From Burkholderiales bacterium (lineage in GTDB: Bacteria > Pseudomonadota > Gammaproteobacteria > Burkholderiales > Burkholderiaceae_E): 44,118 nucleotides of DNA. The position numbers and the translations under genes were made by a program. The stretch is from NCBI GenBank assembly GCA_003818495.1, contig RPRK01000017.1, forward strand, positions 1-44,118. Direction: 5' to 3'. Under the pieces are notes generated by a model. It saw nothing but the letters and a program-made list of their open reading frames with translations. It had not been told where the DNA came from and did not search any database. Of this stretch, positions 17,101-26,123 are shown piece after piece. Every line of letters begins with the position of its first letter. Position 1 is the first letter of the stretch.

Positions 17101-18331
17101 CGCGCAGCGCGGTCGGGCGCAGCGCCGAATGCGCACGCTGCAGGTCGAGCGCCTCGGTGGCCACGCGCAGCGCGAACTCGGTCGGCACCCGCGTGCCCGC
17201 CGCGGGCACGCGCAGCGTCGCGTCACCCTCCACGCGTCCGGGCGGACCGACGACGGTGACCGCCTCGAGCCGCAGACGCTCGCCGTCGAAGACGAAGCGG
17301 GTGGTCGCCGTCTCGAGCGGCAGCAGCCCCGCGTCGATCGCCCCGGGGCGCGCGTTGCGCAGGGCGAGCGTGCCGCCGAGCGCCGGCAGCGCGGGCACGG
17401 GCGCTCCCGCCGCCGCGGGCGGCGCCGTGCCCTGCAGCCGGCCCTCGAGCCGGGTGGCCGGCAGACCGGCGCCGAAGCGCGCGAGGTCGAGGTTGGCGAT
17501 GCCGAGGTCGGCCGCGAGCAGCGGCCGCGGCGAGAACGGCGCGACGCGCAGGCGTGCCGCTGCCGACGCGTCGCGCAGCACGGTGCGCGCGTCGATCGCC
17601 AGCGCCGTGAGGTCGCCGGTGGCGCTCGCGCGGAGGGCGAGCGGCTCGTCCAGCACCCGGGTCTCCAGCAGCGCGTTCGCGGTCAGGGCGAACGGCGGCG
17701 CATCGGCCACCGTGCCGTCGAGCCGCAGCGCACCGAAGTCGCCACGCACCGTCAGCGTCTCGAGCGACCAGACCGCCGACGCGTAGCGCGCCGCGACGTG
17801 CAGCGCCTCGAGTCGCAGCGGTTCGGCGTCGCCGCTGCGCACCACGAGTTCGCCGACGTCGAGCCCCACCACGTCGAGCTTGAGACCGAAGGGCAGCGCG
17901 AGGGAGGCCGGCGGCGCGGGCGCGGCATCCGAGACCGGCAGCGTCAGCGCGATGCGCGTCGCGTCCGCCGAGGCCACCCGCAGCCGACGGGCCGCGAGGC
18001 CGCGCCAGTCGAGGGTCACCGCGAGCCCGTCGACCTCCGCCACCGTGCCGGCGTCGGCCCAGCGCACGCGCGCCGCCCGCACCGTGCCGAGCAGCGAGCC
18101 GGTGGGCGACTCGACCTCGAGTCGCCCGCCGCTGGCCGCGACCGCGCGGGCGACGACCGACTGCAGCATCGACTCCGTGCCGAGCCAGGAGGCCGCTGCC
18201 CCCAGCAGCGCCGTCACCAGGCCGGCGAGCACGGCCAGACCGACCAGCGCGATCCGCAGGCGGCGTCGGGGCCGCGGCGCGGACGCCGGCGCGACCGGGG
18301 TCGGGGTCGGGGTCGGGGTCGGGCCGCCCAT
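14168..18331 (-). CDS. tamB: Translocation and assembly module protein TamB
   Basis: A 1387-residue envelope-spanning AsmA-like protein. It works with TamA in outer-membrane protein assembly and is a candidate bridge for phospholipid transport to the outer membrane. A single N-terminal membrane helix (about residues 22-50, after RPRRRLR) is followed by over 1000 residues of repetitive beta-strand sequence typical of a hydrophobic-groove taco fold. The C-terminal DUF490/TamB domain (about 1000-1387) contains GTYTGFGQKLEIERG and TRSGGQNSALQAAA. The ATG overlaps the tamA stop by one base (TGATG). The first codons after ATG-GGC-GGC are a Pro-Thr repeat encoded by a 6-bp tandem repeat. Confidence 0.94.
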   Translation of the reverse strand: MGGPTPTPTPTPVAPASAPRPRRRLRIALVGLAVLAGLVTALLGAAASWLGTESMLQSVVARAVAASGGRLEVESPTGSLLGTVRAARVRWADAGTVAEVDGLAVTLDWRGLAARRLRVASADATRIALTLPVSDAAPAPPASLALPFGLKLDVVGLDVGELVVRSGDAEPLRLEALHVAARYASAVWSLETLTVRGDFGALRLDGTVADAPPFALTANALLETRVLDEPLALRASATGDLTALAIDARTVLRDASAAARLRVAPFSPRPLLAADLGIANLDLARFGAGLPATRLEGRLQGTAPPAAAGAPVPALPALGGTLALRNARPGAIDAGLLPLETATTRFVFDGERLRLEAVTVVGPPGRVEGDATLRVPAAGTRVPTEFALRVATEALDLQRAHSALRPTALRGEVRVTPERGGLAFEGRLADGELALEAQARLADATLTIARARLQARDGVAEFAGTAGIASPWRFALAGTVARLDPARFADVPEGLLNGRWRVTGEAGPKPSVDIDAVLSDSQWRGLPLTGRAAGRWQPERVSRVDAALRWGGSTASARGDLGATGDRLALTVDAARLQELDARLGGRAALEATLRDALSAPAVVATATGRDLRVEDRLTVRSLRAEVQVVRPSALRDVLQRLGLVDPDPTPVAKPAPAPRAAGRSPAPGPTAGAVAVAAVEPLSVTLQADGLRLDGRPVDTLRLELSGDADRHALVVRSRAPGRDGLALDAVLRATGGLERGAPPRWRGRLLEAGNAVVPRLRLLQPAELALSGEAASAGPLRIEIDGADGARLQLEAASWEAGRLRLQGVLSAVPLRWLAPWVADRGLRLDEPDALRMGARIDVAGVPGPGGDLRARIEAFRESGDLTVEVPATGGGVEALRSGLQALEARIELADGRLVASASMRGAAIGSLRAEARAPLVWTPAGAPDTSVPLEGLVELGVPSLAFTRALVGEAWRFDGALKARLVLAGTLAAPRVTGRIDGTGLVAEQRELGMKLVDGELAASVTDNAVLLERLRFASGDGSVSMSGALRPDERSEAVLVLDRMPIPLGAGQRLTLSGEARAALRGGLLTLRGALRADEGVIELTAYDTPSLSRDVVVVRDAAEAAARAREREAARRNGPPAAAADADPSAGKGFRILSNLQIDLGDRFRVFGAGVDARLVGQLTLRGRLPDAPRLTGTVRVAQGTYTGFGQKLEIERGVLVFSGPVDNPSIDLVAYRRYLPVEAGVALTGTARVPKIALVSKPDVPEPDKLSWLVLGTGSDTARSGGQNSALQAAAATILATADPSLAGPGIASTFGLDVLSVRTSQIGSTGESGSAATSAQDSVVTLGKRLTDRLFISYEQSLRGLQNLLRLQYEITERLSVRTKTGTQNAVDLLWTYRYD
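18297..18323 (+). repeat. Hexamer tandem repeat / G-quadruplex motif at the tamB start
   Basis: Four copies of GGGGTC followed by GGG on the plus strand give five G-tracts with 2-nt loops, a strong intramolecular G-quadruplex motif. On the tamB (minus) strand it encodes alternating Pro-Thr directly after MGG. The G-rich strand is the template for tamB transcription. Confidence 0.85.
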
Positions 18332-20262
18332 CAGAACACCACCCCGATCGAGAAATGCAGCCGCCAGTCCCGGATGGCCTCGCCCCAGGCGAGGTCGAGG
18401 TTCAGCGGGCCGACCGGCGTGCGCCAGCGCACGCCCGCGCCGTAGCCTGCGACCGGCTCCAGCCCGCGCCGCGTGTCCGCGGCGTTGCCCCAGTCGTAGA
18501 ACACCGCGAGCGCGACGTCGCGGGTGACGAGGTGCTGGTACTCGGCGCTGGTGACCATCAGGAAGCGTCCGCCGACCGTGGCCTGGCCGAGCGGCACGCC
18601 CAGGCTCTGCGAGCCGTAGCCGCGGACCGACTTGGTGCCCCCGGTGCGGAACAGGTTCGCCGACGGGATGCCGTCGCGCGCGTCGGCGACCACCGCGCCG
18701 AGCTCGCCCCGGAGCACGATACGGCCGAACGTCTCGCCGCCCGCATTCGCCAGCGGCACGATCCCGTAGCCCAGCCCGTAGGCCCGCACGAACGAGCGCG
18801 CCGAGCCGACCGACGCGGACGCGCCGGACAGCTGCCCCGACACGATGTAGCCCTCCGACGGGAAGATCGGCGAATCGAGCCGGCGCTGCGTCCAGGTGTA
18901 GCCGAGCACCAGCGCCCGGTTCTCGTAGAGCCGCTCGTCGTCGGGCCCGAACACGACGTTCTGGCGCTCGGCCTGGTACTGCAGCGACAGCGAGGTCTCG
19001 ATGTCGCCGCGACGCCGGTTGCGCGAGGCGAACACGGATCCGGCATCGACCAGGTCGTTCTGGATGTCGCGATGCTCGGCGCGCGCACCGAACTGCCAGC
19101 GCCAGCCCCCGGTGTCCTGCGGGGTCTCCCAGGTCGAGTAGGCGACCTGCCGCTCGACGTCGACCTCGACGCCGTTGAAGGTCTGAACGCCGATGCCGCC
19201 GACGTTGCGGTGCTCCCAGGCCGCCAGCAGGTTCACGCCGCGATCGGTGTCGTAGCCGCCGCCCAGCGTCCACCGCTTGCTCTCGCGCTCGACGACGTCG
19301 ATGCGCACCGGCACCTCGACGATCTCCGGGTCCCGTTCGAGCGCCAGCATGTCGGGGCGCACGTTCACCGACGTGAACCAGCCGGCGCCGTTCAGCCGGC
19401 TCTGGAACTCGGTGATGCGTCGTGCGTCGTACGGATCGCCGCGCCGGAAGGTCGCGAGGCCCTCGACGACGTCCTGCGGATAGCGCTGCAGGCCGCCGAC
19501 GTCCAGCGCGCCGAAGTACAGCGGCGGCCCCGAATCGACGTCGACCCGGAGCGACGCGCGCGCCCGGTCGCGCTCGACGATCGCCTCGGAGTCCTCGATC
19601 CGCGCCCGCAGGAAGCCGCCGTCGCGCAGCCCCGCGAGCAGGCCCCGCTTGGCGCGCTCCCACTCGGCGGAACGGAAGACCGCCCCGCCGGGCAGCAGCC
19701 ACTCGCGTTCGACGCGCTCGCGCAGCACGGCGTGCGCGTCGCCTCCCAGCTCGCCGTCGAGCTGCAGCGTGACGCCGTCGACGCGGGTGCGCGGGCCGGC
19801 CTCGACCGCGACGCGCACCCCGCCGCGGATCGGCTCGACGCGCACCGTCGGCGAGAACCACCCTTCGGCCGCCAGCAGCTCGCGCACCTCCTGATCCGCG
19901 CGCCGGATGAAGAGCGGCAGCTGCGAGGGGTCGTAGTCCGGTCGCCGGCGCCAGCGGCCGAGCAGCGTGAACTCGCGGATCTGGCGGGCGACCGGCTCGG
20001 GCGCCTCGACCTCGAGCACGTAGTGCGGCGCGACCTTGCTGCCGTCCTTGGAGGCGGCCTCCTCGCCGCCGCCGAACCACTTGCCCACGAAGGGGAGCGT
20101 CGACAGGAAGCCGCGCTCCGGGGCCGGCGCGGCCGACTCCGACGGATCCGTCGCGTCGGCGGGCTGCGCCGACGACGGCGCGCTCCAGCCGAGTCCCGCC
20201 GCGATCAGCAGCGCGCCGACGTCGTGCCCCCGGCCGCCGGGCCGGTGTCGCGCACTGCGCAT
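18331..20262 (-). CDS. tamA: Translocation and assembly module outer-membrane protein TamA
   Basis: A 643-residue Omp85-family protein. A signal peptide region (about 1-33, ending SAPSSAQ-P) precedes three POTRA-like domains (about 75-300, including GLLAGLRDGGFLRARIED and RITEFQSRLNGAGWFTSVNV). A 16-strand barrel follows with the family VRGYGSQSLG loop motif (R-G-Y near residue 560) and the terminal aromatic residue Phe in HFSIGVVF, as expected of an outer-membrane barrel. It pairs with TamB, whose start touches its stop. ATG 20262 is chosen because the signal peptide follows; it lies 34 nt downstream of the purM stop, suggesting a purM-tamA-tamB transcript. Confidence 0.94.
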   Translation of the reverse strand: MRSARHRPGGRGHDVGALLIAAGLGWSAPSSAQPADATDPSESAAPAPERGFLSTLPFVGKWFGGGEEAASKDGSKVAPHYVLEVEAPEPVARQIREFTLLGRWRRRPDYDPSQLPLFIRRADQEVRELLAAEGWFSPTVRVEPIRGGVRVAVEAGPRTRVDGVTLQLDGELGGDAHAVLRERVEREWLLPGGAVFRSAEWERAKRGLLAGLRDGGFLRARIEDSEAIVERDRARASLRVDVDSGPPLYFGALDVGGLQRYPQDVVEGLATFRRGDPYDARRITEFQSRLNGAGWFTSVNVRPDMLALERDPEIVEVPVRIDVVERESKRWTLGGGYDTDRGVNLLAAWEHRNVGGIGVQTFNGVEVDVERQVAYSTWETPQDTGGWRWQFGARAEHRDIQNDLVDAGSVFASRNRRRGDIETSLSLQYQAERQNVVFGPDDERLYENRALVLGYTWTQRRLDSPIFPSEGYIVSGQLSGASASVGSARSFVRAYGLGYGIVPLANAGGETFGRIVLRGELGAVVADARDGIPSANLFRTGGTKSVRGYGSQSLGVPLGQATVGGRFLMVTSAEYQHLVTRDVALAVFYDWGNAADTRRGLEPVAGYGAGVRWRTPVGPLNLDLAWGEAIRDWRLHFSIGVVF

Positions 20263-20296
20263 CGTCGAGGCCGCCGGCCGGCGTCCGGCGCGCCGT

Positions 20297-21367
<1,071 letters not shown>

Positions 21368-21398
21368 GGGGGTCGGCGGGGCCCCGGACCGGGGCCGA

Positions 21399-21423
21399 TA
21401 CAATGGCGCGAGCCGCGATTGTA
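21399..21423. promoter_or_regulatory. Inverted TACAAT pair between purM and hda
   Basis: TACAAT at 21399-21404 faces ATTGTA at 21418-21423 (TACAAT on the minus strand), with 13 bp between. Each is a good -10 hexamer; both would start transcription at about 21411 in opposite directions. It may be overlapping mutually exclusive promoters, or a dyad operator for one of them. Confidence 0.45.
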
Positions 21424-21440
21424 CCGGCCCGACCCGGGCC

Positions 21441-21538
21441 GCCCCCCACCCCGGCCCACCCCCGGCCCCCGGCCCATCCTCCGGCCCTCCCCCGCCTCCC
21501 TCCCCAGCCTCCCGCCCACCCTCCGCTTCACCCCGCCC
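21441..21538 (+). other. Extremely C-rich, G-poor leader of hda
   Basis: Bases 21441-21540 contain 69 C, 15 G, 6 A and 10 T. A C-rich, G-poor, weakly structured transcript is the usual profile of Rho loading (rut) sites. On the other strand it has several G-runs. No ORF fits here. Confidence 0.6.
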
Positions 21539-22333
21539 GTGTCCCAGCTCGTCCTCGACCTCGGTCCGCCGCCGCCACCGACCTTCGACGCCTTCGTGGT
21601 CGGCGAGAACCGCGAGGCGCTGGATGCCGCGCGCGCGCTCGCCGACCCGGGGCGCGGCGCGGGCGCGCGCTTCCTGTACCTGTGGGGACCGGCGTCGAGC
21701 GGCCGCAGCCACCTGCTGCGGGCTCTGGAAGGCGCGCTGCCGACGGGGTCGGTGCGTCGCCTCGATCCGCAGGCGCCCGCCGACGCCTTCGTCCACGATC
21801 CGGCGGTGGGCACCTGGCTGATCGACGACTGCGACCGGCTGGACGCCGCCCGGCAGGCCGCCGCCTGGCATCTGTTCGACGCGGTCGCCGCGCACGCCGA
21901 CGCCGCCCTCGCGTGCGCCGGCGCCGAGCCGCCCGGGCGGCTCGCGCTGATGCCCGAACTGGCCACCCGGCTCGGCTGGGGGCTGGTGCTCCAGCTGCGC
22001 CGGCTGTCCGACGCCGACACCGCGCAGGCCCTCGGGCGGACCTTCGCCGAGCGGGGCCTGTCGGTGGCGCCCGACGTGGTGCCCTGGCTGATGACCCATG
22101 CGCCGCGCGACCTCGGCAGCCTGCGGGCGGTGGTCGATGCGCTCGACGGCTACGCGCTGGCGCGCAAGCGGGCCATCACGGTGCCGCTGCTGCGCGAGTT
22201 CGCGCAGGCCGGCCTGCCGCTCGACCCGCCCCTGTCCGCGTCCGGGACGGCGCCCGCGCCTGCGACCGGATCGGCGCCGATGCCCCCGCCCGCGCCCCCG
22301 CCGCCGGTGGGGGCCGCCGACGACTTGCCGTAG
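21539..22333 (+). CDS. hda: DnaA regulatory inactivator Hda-like AAA+ protein
   Basis: A 264-residue DnaA-like AAA+ protein. Hda with the DNA-bound sliding clamp stimulates hydrolysis of DnaA-ATP and so prevents re-initiation of replication. The N-terminal [24 protein letters not shown] carries the QLxLDL clamp-binding motif. The P-loop [11 protein letters not shown] has Arg in place of the usual Lys, as in E. coli Hda; LIDDCDRLD is Walker B; a lid with [13 protein letters not shown] follows. A Pro/Ala-rich 30-residue tail is extra. The GTG start is set by the clamp motif; there is no clear ribosome-binding site in the C-rich leader. Confidence 0.9.
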   Translation: MSQLVLDLGPPPPPTFDAFVVGENREALDAARALADPGRGAGARFLYLWGPASSGRSHLLRALEGALPTGSVRRLDPQAPADAFVHDPAVGTWLIDDCDRLDAARQAAAWHLFDAVAAHADAALACAGAEPPGRLALMPELATRLGWGLVLQLRRLSDADTAQALGRTFAERGLSVAPDVVPWLMTHAPRDLGSLRAVVDALDGYALARKRAITVPLLREFAQAGLPLDPPLSASGTAPAPATGSAPMPPPAPPPPVGAADDLP

Positions 22334-22336
22334 AAT
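22331..22336 (+). promoter_or_regulatory. Putative -10 element of the HAD phosphatase gene
   Basis: TAGAAT begins at the hda stop codon (TAG) and is followed 10 nt later by the ATG at 22347. It implies a leader of about 4 nt or none. Confidence 0.4.
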
Positions 22337-22346
22337 CCCGCCCGCG

Positions 22347-23024
22347 ATGAACCTCGCCCTGTTCGACCTCGACCACACCCTCCTCCCGATCGACAGCGAC
22401 TACGAATGGTCGCGGTTCCTGGTGCGGATCGGCGTGCTCGACGGCGACGCCTACGAGCGCGAGAACGACCGCTTCTACCGCGAGTACCAGGCCGGCACGC
22501 TCGACATCGCCGAGTTCCTGCGCTTCCAGCTCGCGCCGCTCGCCGCGCATCCCCGCAGCACGCTCGACGCCTGGCACCGGCGCTTCATGGCCGAGGTCGT
22601 CGTGCCGAGCATCCTGCCGCAGGCCCGCGAGCTGGTCGCCCGGCATGCCGCGCAGGGCGACCTGATCGCCCTGGTCACCGCGACCAACGCATTCGTCACC
22701 GCACCGATCGCACGGGCCTTCGGCATCGATCATCTCGTCGCGACCGGCATCGAGGTCGGACCCGACGGCGAATTCACCGGACGCCCGCACGGCACCCCGT
22801 CGTTCCGCGAGGGCAAGATCGTCCGCACCACGGAATGGCTCGCCTCGCTCGGCCACGAGCTGCCCCGCTTCGGGCGCTCGTGGTTCTACAGCGATTCGCG
22901 CAACGACCTGCCGCTGCTCGAGCGGGTCACCGACCCGGTCGCCACCAACCCCGACGCCGTGCTCCACGCGACCGCGATCGATCGCGGCTGGCCTGTGATC
23001 CGGCTGTTCGAGGGCGTCGCCTGA
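22347..23024 (+). CDS. HAD-superfamily IB phosphatase (SerB-like)
   Basis: A 225-residue cytosolic HAD hydrolase. The nucleophile motif is FDLDHTLLP (D9, with acid/base D11), motif II is the VTATN segment (about 113-117), the motif III Lys is in GKIVRT (about 158), and motif IV is [11 protein letters not shown] (about 182-192). It belongs to the subfamily IB that includes phosphoserine phosphatase and several histidinol-phosphate phosphatases. In Burkholderiales this gene regularly follows hda and precedes pcnB, but its substrate is not settled by the sequence. Confidence 0.9.
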   Translation: MNLALFDLDHTLLPIDSDYEWSRFLVRIGVLDGDAYERENDRFYREYQAGTLDIAEFLRFQLAPLAAHPRSTLDAWHRRFMAEVVVPSILPQARELVARHAAQGDLIALVTATNAFVTAPIARAFGIDHLVATGIEVGPDGEFTGRPHGTPSFREGKIVRTTEWLASLGHELPRFGRSWFYSDSRNDLPLLERVTDPVATNPDAVLHATAIDRGWPVIRLFEGVA

Positions 23025-23050
23025 CGCCCCGGTCCCAGGATCCCGCACAC

Positions 23051-24577
23051 ATGGTCATCGCGTTCCTCAAGCGCCTGTTCGGCGGCGGCGCGACCGATGC
23101 GGCCGGCGCCCCGCCCGCCGCCGCCGCACCGGCGGCCGCGGCCGGCGGCCCGAAGCTGCGCACCTACAAGGGCACCGAGCTGGGCATCCACCGCGAGCAG
23201 ATCTCGCAGGCCGCGATCCGCACCTGCGAGATCCTGCAGCGCGCCGGCTACAAGGCCTACGTGGTGGGCGGCGGCGTGCGCGACTCGCTGCTGGGCCTGA
23301 CGCCCAAGGACTTCGACGTCGCCACGGACGCGACGCCCGAGCAGGTCCAGGCCTCCTTCCGCCGCGCCCGGATCATCGGTCGACGCTTCAAGATCGTCCA
23401 CGTGATGTTCGGTCGCGAGACGATCGAGACCTCGACCTTCCGCGCGCTGCAGAACGACGCCGAGACCGACGAGCATGGCCGCGTCCTGCGCGACAACGTG
23501 TTCGGCACCCAGCAGGAGGACGCGCTGCGGCGCGACTTCACCGTCAACGCGCTGTACTACGATCCGATCGCCGACCAGGTCCAGGACTGGCTCGGCGGCG
23601 TCGCCGACCTGAAGGCCCGGACGCTGCGGATGATCGGCGACCCGGCCACGCGCTATCGCGAGGATCCGGTCCGCATGCTGCGCACCGTGCGCTTCGCCGC
23701 GAAGCTCGACTTCCACGTCGACCCGGCCACGCTCGCCCCGATCGCCGAGCTGGCCGAGCTGCTCGAGAACGTGCCGTCGGCCCGGCTCTTCGACGAGATG
23801 CTCAAGCTGCTCGAGTCGGGCCACGCGCTGGCCTGCGTGCGCCGGCTGCGCGCCGAGGGCCTGCACCACGGCGTGCTGCCGCTGCTCGACGTGATCGTCG
23901 AGCAGCCGCATGGCGAGCGCTTCATCGAGGTGGCGCTCGCGAACACCGACGCGCGCGTGCGCGCCGGCAAGTCGGTGTCGCCCGGCTTCCTGTTCGCCAC
24001 CCTGCTCTGGCAGCGGGTCGCCGACCGCTGGCAGGCCCGCCAGGCCGCGGGGGAGCACTCGATCCCCGCCCTGATGGAGGCGATGGACTCGGTGCTCGAC
24101 GAGCAGGCCTCGAAGCTCGCGATCCAGCGTCGCTACATCGCCGACATGCGCGACATCTGGGGCCTGCAGCCGCGGCTCGAGAAGGGCGGGCGCGGCGCGG
24201 CGCGGGCGATGGAGCACCTGCGCTTCCGGGCCGGCTACGACTTCCTGCTGCTGCGCGTCGAGGCCGGCGAACTGCCCGCCGAACTGGGCGACTGGTGGAC
24301 CGGGTATGTCGAGGGCGATGCCGGGACCCGCGAACAGCTCCTCGACGCCCGTCCGGGCGACGCCCGCCCGCCCGGAACCAAGCGCCGGCGCCGACGCCGC
24401 AGTGGCGCGCGCAAGGGTGCCGGCGAGCCGGGAAGCGAAGCAGGCAGCGAAGGAGGCGCCGAGCGCGACGGATCCGACGACCCCGCCCTCGGCAGGGAGC
24501 CCGACGACGACCCGCGCTGGCGCGAGGTGCCGGCCCAGGGCGGCGGCTCGCCCCGGGACCGCGACCCGCCGGCCTGA
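23051..24577 (+). CDS. pcnB: Poly(A) polymerase PcnB
   Basis: A 508-residue nucleotidyltransferase that adds 3' poly(A) tails to RNAs, marking them for decay. The core has YVVGGGVRDSLLG and the catalytic DFD in LTPKDFDVATDATPEQV (about residues 74-102), RRARIIGRRFKIVHV, RRDFTVNALYYD, and the RNA-binding REDPVRMLRTVRFAAKL. An Ala/Pro-rich 25-residue insert follows the first 15 residues. The C-terminus (about 440-508) is a highly charged basic-acidic tail (KRRRRRRSG...). The gene sits 26 nt after the HAD gene and 15 nt before folK, a typical order. Confidence 0.95.
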   Translation: MVIAFLKRLFGGGATDAAGAPPAAAAPAAAAGGPKLRTYKGTELGIHREQISQAAIRTCEILQRAGYKAYVVGGGVRDSLLGLTPKDFDVATDATPEQVQASFRRARIIGRRFKIVHVMFGRETIETSTFRALQNDAETDEHGRVLRDNVFGTQQEDALRRDFTVNALYYDPIADQVQDWLGGVADLKARTLRMIGDPATRYREDPVRMLRTVRFAAKLDFHVDPATLAPIAELAELLENVPSARLFDEMLKLLESGHALACVRRLRAEGLHHGVLPLLDVIVEQPHGERFIEVALANTDARVRAGKSVSPGFLFATLLWQRVADRWQARQAAGEHSIPALMEAMDSVLDEQASKLAIQRRYIADMRDIWGLQPRLEKGGRGAARAMEHLRFRAGYDFLLLRVEAGELPAELGDWWTGYVEGDAGTREQLLDARPGDARPPGTKRRRRRRSGARKGAGEPGSEAGSEGGAERDGSDDPALGREPDDDPRWREVPAQGGGSPRDRDPPA

Positions 24578-24592
24578 TCGGTTCGGCGCCCG

Positions 24593-25075
24593 ATGGACGC
24601 CTGGATCGGCCTCGGCGCCAACCTCGGCGAGCGGCGCGCGACCCTGGAAGCCGCCCTCGACGCGCTGCGCACGCTGCCGCGCACCCGCCTGATCGCACGC
24701 TCGCGTCTGTGGGCCAGCGCCCCCGTCGACGCGACGGGCCCCGACTACCTGAACGCCGTCGCCCGGCTCGACACGCTGCTCGATGCGCACGACCTGCTCG
24801 CCGCGCTGCAGGCGATCGAGGCGCGCTTCGGTCGGGAACGGGCGTACCGAAACGCGCCGCGCACCCTCGACCTCGACCTCCTGCTCGCCGGCGACGCGAC
24901 GATCGACACGGCGACGCCGCGTCCGCTCGTCGTGCCGCACCCGCGGCTCCACGAGCGGGCGTTCGTGCTGCGGCCGATGGCCGACATCGATGCCGACGTG
25001 ATGGTCCCGGGCCGCGGACCGGTGCGACAATGCCTGGCGCGCGTCGCCGACCAGCGCTGCGTCCCCTGGCCGTGA
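24593..25075 (+). CDS. folK: 6-hydroxymethyl-7,8-dihydropterin pyrophosphokinase FolK
   Basis: A 160-residue folate biosynthesis kinase that moves pyrophosphate from ATP to hydroxymethyldihydropterin. The family signatures IGLGANLGER (residues 5-14), GPDYLNAVARLDT, and RNAPRTLDLDLLL (about 87-99, with the Mg-binding Asp pair) are complete, as is VPHPRLHERAFVLRPM. It continues the pcnB operon with a 15-nt gap. Confidence 0.97.
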   Translation: MDAWIGLGANLGERRATLEAALDALRTLPRTRLIARSRLWASAPVDATGPDYLNAVARLDTLLDAHDLLAALQAIEARFGRERAYRNAPRTLDLDLLLAGDATIDTATPRPLVVPHPRLHERAFVLRPMADIDADVMVPGRGPVRQCLARVADQRCVPWP

Positions 25076-25087
25076 CCCCTCCGCCCG

Positions 25088-25450
25088 ATGTCCGCCTTCC
25101 TCGCCCAGCTGCCGATCCCCGTCCAGACGGTCGCGCTGCTCGTGCTCTCGAACGTCTTCATGACCTTCGCCTGGTACGGACACCTGAAGAACCTGTCCGC
25201 CAAGCCGTGGTGGATCGCGGCGTTCGTCAGCTGGGGGATCGCGCTCTTCGAGTACCTGCTGCAGGTGCCGGCGAACCGGATCGGCTACGGCACCTTCACG
25301 CTCGCGCAGCTCAAGATCGTCCAGGAAGTGATCACGCTCGCGGTGTTCGTGCCGTTCGCGATGTTCTACATGGGCCAGCCGCTGAAGCTGGACTATCTCT
25401 GGGCCGGCCTGTGCCTGCTGGGCGCGGTCTACTTCATCTTCAGGTCCTGA
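25088..25450 (+). CDS. DMT-like small membrane protein (DUF486)
   Basis: A 120-residue integral membrane protein of the DUF486/DMT-like group with four hydrophobic helices (about residues 12-30, 42-60, 77-95, 100-118). Conserved family segments are FMTFAWYGHLK and WWIAAFVSWGIALFEYLLQVPANRIGY. It resembles half of a drug/metabolite transporter and probably acts as a dimer; the substrate is unknown. The gene is 12 nt after folK and 4 nt before the kinase gene, so it is operonic. Confidence 0.9.
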   Translation: MSAFLAQLPIPVQTVALLVLSNVFMTFAWYGHLKNLSAKPWWIAAFVSWGIALFEYLLQVPANRIGYGTFTLAQLKIVQEVITLAVFVPFAMFYMGQPLKLDYLWAGLCLLGAVYFIFRS

Positions 25451-25454
25451 GCCC

Positions 25455-26105
25455 GTGGCGCTGAATCCGTTCGAACGCTGGCGGCACATCGTCGTCGAAG
25501 GCCCGATCGGCGCCGGCAAGACCTCGCTCGCGCGGCGGCTCGCCGAGCGCTTCGGCGTGCAAACGGTGCTCGAGGAACCGCAGGCCAATCCGTTCCTCGA
25601 GCGCTTCTATCGCGACAGCGCGCGCTACGCGCTGCCGACCCAGCTGTTCTTCCTGTTCCAGCGGGTCAACCAGCTGCGCGACCTGGCGCAGCGCGACCTG
25701 TTCGAGTCGGCCGCGGTCGGCGACTTCCTGCTCGAGAAGGACCCGCTGTTCGCGCGCCTGACGCTGTCCGACGACGAACTCGCGCTCTACCGGCAGATCT
25801 TCGAGAGCCTGCGACCGCAGGCACCGACCCCCGATCTGGTGATCTACCTGCAGGCGCAGCCCGACACGCTGGTCGAGCGGGTCCGCCGACGCGGCGTGGC
25901 GATCGAGGCGTCGATGGGCGAGGACTACCTGCGCGCGCTCGCCGACGCGTACAGCCGGTTCTTCCACCACTTCGACGCGGCGCCGCTGCTGATCGTCAAC
26001 ACCGAGCGCCTGAATCCGGTCGAGCGCGACGCCGATCTCGACCTGCTGCTGCAGCACGTCTCCGGGATGCGCGGGCGCCGCGAGTTCATCAACCTCGCAC
26101 GCTGA
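25455..26105 (+). CDS. Deoxynucleoside kinase (deoxyadenosine/deoxyguanosine kinase type)
   Basis: A 216-residue P-loop kinase of the dNK family. It has VEGPIGAGKTSLARRLAERF (about residues 14-33), EEPQANPFLERFYRD, the FQRVNQLRDLAQ segment, and the ERVRRRG lid motif with catalytic Arg residues. Members salvage deoxynucleosides by 5' phosphorylation. In many betaproteobacteria a gene of this family lies between folK and panB; here panB is absent and galE follows in the opposite direction. A GTG at 25455 begins the frame 4 nt after the previous stop. Confidence 0.9.
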   Translation: MALNPFERWRHIVVEGPIGAGKTSLARRLAERFGVQTVLEEPQANPFLERFYRDSARYALPTQLFFLFQRVNQLRDLAQRDLFESAAVGDFLLEKDPLFARLTLSDDELALYRQIFESLRPQAPTPDLVIYLQAQPDTLVERVRRRGVAIEASMGEDYLRALADAYSRFFHHFDAAPLLIVNTERLNPVERDADLDLLLQHVSGMRGRREFINLAR

Positions 26106-26123
26106 AGCGGGCGCAGGCTCGGG

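Noticed and set aside
13850-18445. A 1531-residue open frame on the plus strand opposite tamB
   Set aside because: It is an antisense shadow of a very GC-rich gene: composition is dominated by Arg, Ala, Gly and Gln, with no domain. TamB on the other strand is clearly real.
18332-20080. Extension of the tamB frame to 20080 (1970 residues)
   Set aside because: The extra 583 residues run antisense-frame through tamA and are Arg/Ala shadow sequence. The ATG at 18331 is followed by the membrane anchor and touches the tamA stop.
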